A DNA stretch of 64,000 bases from Streptomyces lasiicapitis (GTDB lineage: Bacteria > Actinomycetota > Actinomycetes > Streptomycetales > Streptomycetaceae), in assembly GCF_014646335.1 (NCBI RefSeq), contig NZ_BMNG01000017.1, forward strand, positions 62,001-126,000, read 5' to 3'. The position numbers were made by a program, and so were the translations under genes. The notes under the pieces were generated by a model. It had not been told where the DNA came from and did not search any database. It saw only the letters and a program-made list of their open reading frames with translations. Below are positions 45,413 to 51,669 of the stretch, piece by piece (the first letter of the stretch is position 1; every line of letters begins with the position of its first letter).

Positions 45413-45817
45413 TCAGCCGGGGGTGTTGACCATTGAGGCTGCCGCGTAGGTCAGGTAGTTCCAGAGGGTGTGTTCGTGTTCCTCGGGGAGGTTCAGGGCT
45501 TCGACGGCTGCGCGCATGTGCTTGAGCCAGGCGTCGTGGGCTTCCCTGTTGACCGTGAAGGGGGCGTGGCGCATGCGCAGGCGGGGGTGGCCGCGGTTGT
45601 CGCTGTAGGTGCGGGGGCCGCCCCAGTACTGCATCAGGAACAGGGCGAGGCGCTCCTCGGCAGGGCCGAGGTCCTCCTCCGGATACATCGGCCTGAGCAG
45701 CGGGTCCTCCGCGACTCCCTGGTAGAAGAGGTGCACCAGGCGCCTGAAGGTCTCCTCGCCGCCGACCTGTTCGTAGAAGGTCTGCTCCTGAAGCGTGCCG
45801 CGCGGGATCTCGTTCAC
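45413..45817 (-). CDS. glbO: Truncated haemoglobin, group II (GlbO/trHbO)
   Basis: 134-residue 2-on-2 globin. FYEQVGGEETFRRLVHLFYQ covers helices A-B with the distal Tyr pair region, DPLLRPMYPEEDLGPAEERL the CD-E region, QYWGGPRTYSDNRGHPRLRM the E-F loop, and RMRHAPF holds the proximal histidine H84; DAWLKHMRAAVEAL gives the group II Trp at G8. Likely roles in O2/NO handling are from the family. ATG 45817. It is convergent with the unknown gene and divergent from the methyltransferase. Confidence 0.93.
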   Translation of the reverse strand: MNEIPRGTLQEQTFYEQVGGEETFRRLVHLFYQGVAEDPLLRPMYPEEDLGPAEERLALFLMQYWGGPRTYSDNRGHPRLRMRHAPFTVNREAHDAWLKHMRAAVEALNLPEEHEHTLWNYLTYAAASMVNTPG

Positions 45818-45903
45818 TCCTCCATGGTCTCAGACGCGACGGACGAGGACGGAAGGCTTAGGACCACTCGCATCAGGCGGCCCGGGGCAGCACAGTGGGG
45901 GGT

Positions 45904-46914
45904 ATGGGTGCGCATGCTCCGCTCGCTGAGGAACCCGATCGACCCGGGGGCCCCGACCCCGTGCAGGCCGCCGAGGCACGGGCCGCGCTGGTGCGGGAGA
46001 TCGAGGCCAGCGGTGCCTGGGACGACGATCCTGCCTGGCGGGAGGCGTTCCAGGAGGTGCCGCGGCACCTCTTCGTGCCGTACTACTACGTGAGCACGGG
46101 CGGCGGGTACGAGCGGATGTGGGGCGAGGACCCCGATCCGGTGCGGCGGGCGCGATGGCTGCGCGGGGCGTACGCGGACGCGCCGCTGGCCACCCGGGTA
46201 CGGGACGGGGAGCTGGTCTCGTCCAGCAGTCAGCCCTCGCTGATGGCCAAGATGCTGGTCGAGCTGCACGTCGGTGACGGCGGTGAGCACGACGTACTGG
46301 AGATCGGCGCGGGGACGGGCTACAACGCGGGGCTGCTCGCGCATCGCCTCGGGGACGAGCGCGTCACCACCATCGACCTCGATCCGGAGATCACCGAGTC
46401 CGCGCGGCGCCATCTGGCGGCCGCCGGTTACCGGCCGGCCGTCGTGACCGGTGACGGCGCCGCGGGCTGTCCGCAGCGGGCGCCCTTCGACCGGATCATC
46501 GCGACCTGCACGCTGCGTTCGGTGCCGCGGGCCTGGCTCGGGCAGTGCCGCCCGGGTGCGCGGGTGCTCGCGCCGCTGGCGACCGGGCTGATCGCGCTGC
46601 GGGTGACGGACGCCGAGCACGCGGAGGGGCGGTTCCTGCACACGCCCGCGTACTTCGTGCCGCTGCGCGGCGGGGACGGGCGGCTCGCGGCGCACGAGCA
46701 GCACATCGGCGGGCTGCCGCGCCGGGCACTGCAGAGCGAGCTGTTCCGCTTCCTGCTCGAACTGACCGCGGGGAGCCTCGACCCGCACGAGGCCCTTGCG
46801 CTGTGGCAGCGGGAGCGGCGGCCGGTGCGGGAGCGGTTCGGGGTCACGGTCAGCGGGCCGTACGCGTGGGCGTGGCTGGACGACCCGGAAGGGCCGTACG
46901 CCTGGCCGCTGTGA
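45904..46914 (+). CDS. Protein-L-isoaspartate O-methyltransferase-type enzyme
   Basis: 336-residue methyltransferase with the PCMT layout: a helical cap (FQEVPRHLFVPYYYVSTGGG), the SSSSQPSLMAKMLVELHVGD region, motif I VLEIGAGTGYNAGLLAHRLG near residue 130 and FDRIIATCTLRSVPRAWLGQ. The C-terminal ~100 residues exceed the classic repair enzyme, as in actinobacterial homologues that also modify peptides, so the substrate is open. ATG 45904 is used; GTG 45895 is equally in frame. The last codons form one arm of the terminator. Confidence 0.85.
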   Translation: MGAHAPLAEEPDRPGGPDPVQAAEARAALVREIEASGAWDDDPAWREAFQEVPRHLFVPYYYVSTGGGYERMWGEDPDPVRRARWLRGAYADAPLATRVRDGELVSSSSQPSLMAKMLVELHVGDGGEHDVLEIGAGTGYNAGLLAHRLGDERVTTIDLDPEITESARRHLAAAGYRPAVVTGDGAAGCPQRAPFDRIIATCTLRSVPRAWLGQCRPGARVLAPLATGLIALRVTDAEHAEGRFLHTPAYFVPLRGGDGRLAAHEQHIGGLPRRALQSELFRFLLELTAGSLDPHEALALWQRERRPVRERFGVTVSGPYAWAWLDDPEGPYAWPL

Positions 46915-46939
46915 GGCGGGGCGTACGGCCCTTCCGGGT
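46883..46939. terminator. Terminator whose left arm is coding sequence
   Basis: A perfect 20-bp inverted repeat (46883-46902 and 46920-46939) surrounds the methyltransferase stop codon; its left arm is the last coding stretch. It serves the plus gene and the convergent FHA gene ending at 46962. Confidence 0.88.
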
Positions 46940-46961
46940 ACTGCTGCTTCTGGTACGGAGG

Positions 46962-48749
46962 TCAGTCGCGGCGGACGGTGATCGTCGTCCAGGCGCCCAC
47001 GTGCACCTGGTCGCCGTCCTGCAGCGGTATCGGGACGAAGGGCTGGATGGGCTCCTCGCCGCCGTTGACCGTGGTGCCGTTGGTCGAGTTCTGGTCGACG
47101 ACCGCCCAGCCGCCGTCCGGCTGCTGGACCAGGACCGCGTGCTGGTGCGATACGCCCGGGTCCTCCGGCGGCACCGACAGGTCGATGTCGGGGGTGTCGC
47201 CGGTGGAGTGGCGGCGGCGGCCGATCGTGATCTGGTTGCCGACGAGCGGACGCAGCTGCTCCGGGGAGTACGCGGGCAGGTTGAGGCCCGAGGCCTCGGG
47301 GCCGCTGCGCTGCATCATCGCCATGAAGTACTCACGGTCGGGGCCGATGGTCGCGGTCCAGGACGTGGGGCCCTGCGGCTGCGGTTGCTGCGGCTGCTGC
47401 GGGTGGCCGTGGCTCGGGTAGCCCTGCTGGGGCTGCTGGGCCGGGCCGCCGGGGCCTCCCGGGCCGCCCTGGCCGGGGGCCGTGGACGACGGGGGCGAGA
47501 GGACCCAGTCGTCGCCGCCGCCGAAGGGGCCGCCGGGGCCACCCGGACCGCCGGGTCCGCCCTGGCCGGGCGGGGGCGGGCCGTGCGGGGTGCCGGTCTC
47601 CTGCGGGAACGCGGGCGGTGCCGGCGGACCCTGCTGCTGGAACGCCTGCGGGGCGCCGGGCGGGTTCGCGCCGGGCGGGGTGCCGCCGTTGCCCGGGCCG
47701 AACGGCGGGATCGGCTCGGCGGGACGGTTCATCTGCGAGGGCCGGGAGCCCTGGTAGTCGAACGGGTCCTGGCCGGGGCCGGGGGGTGTGGTGCCGGGAC
47801 CGCCCGGTGCGCCTGGGCCGGGCGGGGGCGGAGGCGGGCCCTGCTGGAACTGTTGGGCGGGGCTGGGGGAGCCGGAACCACCAGGGCCGCCGTGCCCACC
47901 GGGACCGCTGTGCATGCCGGGGCCGGGGCCGCCGGGGCCAGGCCCACCCGGGCCGGGACCGCCAGGGCCACCATGTCCGCCAGGACCGGGGCCACCGGGA
48001 CCACCGTGTCCACCCGGACCACCGTGTCCACCGGGGCCAGGCCCGCCAGGACCGGGCCCACCGGGACCACCATGTCCGCCGGGACCAGGTCCACCCGGAC
48101 CAGGCCCGCCGGGACCACCGTGCCCGGGCCCACCCGGACCGGGACCGCCGGGCCCAGGCCCACCAGGCCCGCCAAAGGCAGGCCCACCGAACGGCCCACC
48201 CGGCCCGTCAGGACCAGGTCCGCCGGGGCCACCAGGCCCACCCGGACCACCAGGCCCGGACATGCCGGGCCCACCCGGACCACCAGGCCCAGGCATCCCC
48301 GGCCCCCCGGGCCCACCCGGCCGCCCACCCGTGGGCAGCGGCGGATTGGGCGCGGCAGGCGTGTACGACGTGGCCGTACCGGTCAGGAAGTTCCACCGGC
48401 ACTCCTCGCAGAACGGCGCGTTCGCCTCGCGGGGCGTGCGGCACTGCGGGCAGAGCTGCGGCTCGGGGCCGAGGTCCGGCACCGCGGAAAGGTGCGGGCG
48501 GCCGGGCTGACCGGGACCACCTGGGCCGGGACCGCCGGGGCCGGGACCACCAGGGCCGCCAGGTCCACCGGGACCGGGCCCGCCGTGCTGGCCGGGTGCG
48601 CCCTGCTGGCCGGGCGCCGGCGGATAGCCGTAGCCGGCGGCCGGGGGCGGCGGGGGAGGCGGCGGCGGTACGGCACCGGCCATGCGGTGACCGCAGACCT
48701 CGCACCAGTCGTCGGAACCCGACTGGTGTCCGTTCGGGCAGGTCGGCAT
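46962..48749 (-). CDS. FHA-domain phosphothreonine reader with zinc ribbons and collagen-like linker
   Basis: 595-residue protein. N-terminal zinc ribbon CPNGHQSGSDDWCEVCGH (C4, C16, C19), a Pro/Gly stretch, a second Cys pair set LCPQCRTPREANAPFCEECR near residue 95, then a long Gly-Pro-Gly collagen-like region (roughly residues 140-310), a Pro/Gln-rich part, and a C-terminal FHA domain (about 505-595) with NQITIGRRRHS, GVSHQHAVLV and DQNSTNGTTVNG, the conserved phosphothreonine-binding residues. FHA domains read Thr phosphorylation, so a PknG-type kinase encoded in the same operon is the expected writer. I see no GarA-like N-terminal ETTS phosphorylation motif. It is the last gene of the operon. 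Confidence 0.88.
   Translation of the reverse strand: MPTCPNGHQSGSDDWCEVCGHRMAGAVPPPPPPPPPAAGYGYPPAPGQQGAPGQHGGPGPGGPGGPGGPGPGGPGPGGPGQPGRPHLSAVPDLGPEPQLCPQCRTPREANAPFCEECRWNFLTGTATSYTPAAPNPPLPTGGRPGGPGGPGMPGPGGPGGPGMSGPGGPGGPGGPGGPGPDGPGGPFGGPAFGGPGGPGPGGPGPGGPGHGGPGGPGPGGPGPGGHGGPGGPGPGGPGPGGHGGPGGHGGPGGPGPGGHGGPGGPGPGGPGPGGPGPGMHSGPGGHGGPGGSGSPSPAQQFQQGPPPPPPGPGAPGGPGTTPPGPGQDPFDYQGSRPSQMNRPAEPIPPFGPGNGGTPPGANPPGAPQAFQQQGPPAPPAFPQETGTPHGPPPPGQGGPGGPGGPGGPFGGGDDWVLSPPSSTAPGQGGPGGPGGPAQQPQQGYPSHGHPQQPQQPQPQGPTSWTATIGPDREYFMAMMQRSGPEASGLNLPAYSPEQLRPLVGNQITIGRRRHSTGDTPDIDLSVPPEDPGVSHQHAVLVQQPDGGWAVVDQNSTNGTTVNGGEEPIQPFVPIPLQDGDQVHVGAWTTITVRRD
47890..48310 (-). repeat. Collagen-like Gly-Pro-Gly coding repeat in the FHA gene
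   Basis: A run of imperfect 9-to-30-bp units of GGNCCNGGNCCNGGN-type sequence codes for Gly-Pro-Gly-Gly-Pro blocks with interspersed His, on the minus strand. Third positions vary between A, C, G and T more than elsewhere in the window, so the protein repeat is kept while the DNA repeat drifts. Confidence 0.85.
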
Positions 48750-48815
48750 GTCGGCGCTTCCCCCTCTCCTTCTCCGGCCCGAGGGCCGTGTGCACTGGCT
48801 TTGCCGGGTTTCCGG

Positions 48816-48887
48816 CTATTGCGGTACTGGCGACACGTACTGCGCGTACTGCTTCACGTACAAGTTCACGTACTGCTGGACGTACTA
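48816..48887 (-). other. In-frame open extension behind the VWA gene's TAG stop
   Basis: After the TAG at 48885-48887 the same frame stays open for 22 codons to a second TAG (48816-48818) and reads YVQQYVNLYVKQYAQYV then SPVPQ, a Tyr-Val repeat with a 4-residue helical period built from repeated GTACGTG-like DNA. It may be a former C-terminal tail cut off by a new stop, a readthrough product, or a chance repeat. Confidence 0.4.
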
Positions 48888-50228
48888 CTTCTTCACGCGG
48901 ACCGTCTTCGTCGAGCGCGTCTCGAGTGTCATCTCGTCCGCCTCGGCGACCCGCGCCTTCAATCGAACAGTACCTGTCGTGGCGTCGACCACGTCCACCA
49001 CCTTGGAAAGGAGCTTGGCGGTGTCCTCGTTGCCGGAGGCGCTGGCGAGCTGAACGGCCCGGCCCAGTTTGGCCGTTGCGCCGTCGTAGTCGCCCGATTT
49101 GCGGGCGTCCAGGCCCTGCTGGATGACCTGGGCAAGTTCCGCCTGGCCCGTGTAGTGCGCGACCTGCGGATTGATGGAGGTGGATGCCGCCATGTCGTCC
49201 GTCCAGACCGCCCTGACCAGGCCCTGGGACAGGGTCTGTACGGTGCCGTCGGCGCCGGGCACGACCAGGGAGACCCGGGCCGCGAGCATCTCCTGGCCCA
49301 GATCGGCGCCGGGCACGCGGACACAGACGTGGTAGTCGCGGGACTCGTCGCCCCAGGAGCCGGTGGGGTAGTCGCCCGCGCGGGGCCCCACCTCCGTACG
49401 CCGGTCGGTCAACTCCTCGACCGTGGGCGCCACTTGCTTGACGAACATGATCTCCACGCCCATGGGCGTCCAGAGCCGCAGGCTGACGTCGGCGACCTCC
49501 TTGCCCATCGCGGACTCCATCATCTGCGTGAAGTCGGCGGCGAGGCCGGCCGGGTCGGCGACGATGTCGGCGGTGCCGAGCAGCGCCGAGGCGATGCCTG
49601 TGACCTCTTTCACTTCCCAGTCGGTGCCGACGCCGCGGGCGTCACAGGTGAAGCGACCCGCGCAGGCGTCGAGGGAGGCGCGCAGGTCCTCCGGTGACTC
49701 GTGTTCGTTGCGGCCGTCGGTGAGCAGGATGCCGTGCCTGATGGATACGTCGGCGGAGGCGAGGAGGCGGTCGGCGAGCCGCAGCCAGGTGCCGATGGCG
49801 GTGCCGCCGCCGGCGCTGAGCTTGCGCAGGGCCTCCTTGGCCTGGGCGCGGGTCTGCGGGCTCGCGACGGCGAGGCGGCCACCGCCGGGGTAGACCTCCT
49901 TGGCGACGTGGGTGCCGCCGACCACGGCGAAGTGGACGCCGTCGCGCAGGGCGTCGACGGCGGCGGCGGTGGCGTCGCGGGCGCCGCGCATCTTCGTCGG
50001 CGGGTAGTCCATGGAGCCCGAGCAGTCGACCATGATCGCGACTGCGGCGTCCGGGCCCTGGCCCGCCGAGTACAGATGGGGCGCGCCGACCGCGGTGCCG
50101 ATGGTGCCGCCGCCGGTCGAGGTGACGGTGGCGATCGCGTTGACCTCGCGGCCGCCCTCCGGCAGGTACTCGTTCTGGTACACATCGACCGTGAACTGCG
50201 GCACGTTCGACTTCGAGAAGATGGCCAT
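48885..50228 (-). CDS. VWA-domain protein of the PknG/PP2C cluster
   Basis: 447-residue protein without signal peptide or membrane helix, so cytoplasmic. An N-terminal beta-rich part (VPQFTVDVYQNEYLPEGGRE) precedes the VWA domain with an intact metal site VDCSGSMDYPPTKM (D68 region), SAGGGTAIGTWLRLADRLL and GILLTDGRNEHESPEDL. The C-terminal half has a beta-sandwich part and a helical TPR-like tail (ARKSGDYDGATAKLGRAVQL). VWA proteins of this layout accompany FHA and PP2C genes in actinobacteria and likely act as metal-dependent scaffolds. ATG 50228. Preceded by PP2C (122-bp gap), followed by the FHA gene. Confidence 0.86.
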   Translation of the reverse strand: MAIFSKSNVPQFTVDVYQNEYLPEGGREVNAIATVTSTGGGTIGTAVGAPHLYSAGQGPDAAVAIMVDCSGSMDYPPTKMRGARDATAAAVDALRDGVHFAVVGGTHVAKEVYPGGGRLAVASPQTRAQAKEALRKLSAGGGTAIGTWLRLADRLLASADVSIRHGILLTDGRNEHESPEDLRASLDACAGRFTCDARGVGTDWEVKEVTGIASALLGTADIVADPAGLAADFTQMMESAMGKEVADVSLRLWTPMGVEIMFVKQVAPTVEELTDRRTEVGPRAGDYPTGSWGDESRDYHVCVRVPGADLGQEMLAARVSLVVPGADGTVQTLSQGLVRAVWTDDMAASTSINPQVAHYTGQAELAQVIQQGLDARKSGDYDGATAKLGRAVQLASASGNEDTAKLLSKVVDVVDATTGTVRLKARVAEADEMTLETRSTKTVRVKK

Positions 50229-50350
50229 GAACGCTGTTCCCCCCTAGGAATTCTTCCCCACAGACTCGTTGCCCGTCGTGGCGCGCGTCGGCGCGGACGC
50301 ACGGCGGCGGCCGGGCGGGCCGGGCGGCGCGGGGCCCGCTCCCGCCCGCG

Positions 50351-51667
50351 CTAGGCCGATCCTGCCCCTTGCGGCGGGGCGGGGAACGGCACGATCGCCA
50401 CTGTTACGTTGTCGTGGCCCCCGCCGTCGAGCGCGTGGCCGACGAGGACCTGGGCGCTGTGCAGCGGCCGCAGGGCGGCGTCGGCGGGCACGGCGCGGGC
50501 CATGTCCTCGGCCGCCTCCGCGTAGTTCCACAGGCCGTCCGTGCACACCACCACTACACCCGGGCGGTCCGGCTTGAAGGAAGCGGTGTGCGGCTCCAGT
50601 TCGTAGGCGTCGGCGCCGAGCCAGCCGGTGATGGCGTGGGCCCGCTCGTCGGCGTACGCCTCGGCCTCGTTCATGAGGCCCGCGGCGACCATCTGGGCGG
50701 CCCAGGAGTCGTCCTCGGTGAGGCGGGCGGTGGGGCCGGTGCGGTCGACCGGGATCCAGTACGCGCGGCTGTCGCCGACCCAGCCGATGACCAGCAGCCC
50801 GGCGGCGACGACGGCGCCGACGAGGGTGCAGGCGGGGGCGTTCTGGTGCGGGCTGTGCTCGCGGGCCGAATCGGGTTCGGTGGCCAGCGAGTTGACGGCC
50901 TCCGCGGCGGCGATGATCGCGTCGTGCATGGCCTGCTGCGGGTGGGTGCCGCGCGGCAGGGCGTCCTGGAGCGAGGCGTCGGCGGCGCGCGAGGCGGCCA
51001 TGGAGGCCTCGTCGGGCCGGGTCGCCGAGGAGACGCCGTCGCAGACGATCGCGATGACGGCGGGTGAGCCGTCGGGCAGCTTGGCCGAGGAGATCGCGAA
51101 CGCGTCCTCGTTGCGGTGGTGCCGCAGGCCGCGGTCGCTGACGGCGGCGACGGCCTGGAGCTCCTGCTCCATGTGGTCCCGCTCGCGCGGCTGGGCGTGC
51201 CCGCAGTTCTCGCAGTAGCCGTCCGGGGCGACGTGGCCCGCGCGGCAGGCGACGCAGAGCTTGGTGCCGGTGGGCGGGGTCGGGGTCGGCGACTCCGAGG
51301 CCGGTGCCGCCGGGGCGGGCAGCGGGTACTCGTCCGGCTCGGCGGACACCTGGCCGGGCGCCCCCTGCCCGGAAGCCTCGAGGTCGCCGCCCCGGGAGTC
51401 GGTGCCGGGCAGGTCCGCCGACCGGTGGGTCGGTGCCGGGACGTCGGAGCTGTCCACCTCGGGCGCCACGGGCCACTCGGCGGGAGCCGGAGCCGGAGCG
51501 GGTCCCGGTGGCAGGCCGTTGATCGCGAGGGTGGGGCGGTCGGACGGTGGGGTCGGGATCGCCGACAGGTCGTAGCCGCACGCGCCGCAGAACAAGTCGC
51601 CCGACTCCAGGGGCTCCTCGCAGCTCGGGCACGTCGACAGGGCCGCCGGTTGGTGCATCTGGGACAT
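50351..51667 (-). CDS. PP2C-family serine/threonine phosphatase with zinc ribbons
   Basis: 438-residue phosphatase. The N-terminus carries a zinc ribbon CPSCEEPLESGDLFCGACG and, after a Pro-rich linker, a second one CVACRAGHVAPDGYCENCGH. The PP2C domain follows: SDRGLRHHRNEDAF, IVCDGVSSATRPDEASMAA (metal-binding Asp), GWVGDSRAYWI, VVVCTDGLWNY and GGHDNVTVAIV, all metal ligands present. It would remove phosphate from PknG substrates. ATG 51667 starts 2 bp after the pknG stop; a GTG twelve bases upstream is an alternative. Confidence 0.92.
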   Translation of the reverse strand: MSQMHQPAALSTCPSCEEPLESGDLFCGACGYDLSAIPTPPSDRPTLAINGLPPGPAPAPAPAEWPVAPEVDSSDVPAPTHRSADLPGTDSRGGDLEASGQGAPGQVSAEPDEYPLPAPAAPASESPTPTPPTGTKLCVACRAGHVAPDGYCENCGHAQPRERDHMEQELQAVAAVSDRGLRHHRNEDAFAISSAKLPDGSPAVIAIVCDGVSSATRPDEASMAASRAADASLQDALPRGTHPQQAMHDAIIAAAEAVNSLATEPDSAREHSPHQNAPACTLVGAVVAAGLLVIGWVGDSRAYWIPVDRTGPTARLTEDDSWAAQMVAAGLMNEAEAYADERAHAITGWLGADAYELEPHTASFKPDRPGVVVVCTDGLWNYAEAAEDMARAVPADAALRPLHSAQVLVGHALDGGGHDNVTVAIVPFPAPPQGAGSA

Positions 51668-51669
51668 CT

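Noticed and set aside
47890..48310. Collagen-like repeat DNA as a non-coding satellite or assembly artefact
   Set aside because: The minus frame stays open throughout and links zinc ribbons to a well-formed FHA domain; individual copies differ, unlike an assembly collapse.
46545..49697. 1050-codon plus-strand frame opposite the FHA and VWA genes, with Arg/Thr/Gly repeats
   Set aside because: Its repeats are the mirror of the collagen-like Gly-Pro coding region; no domain, and it runs through two terminator and intergenic regions.
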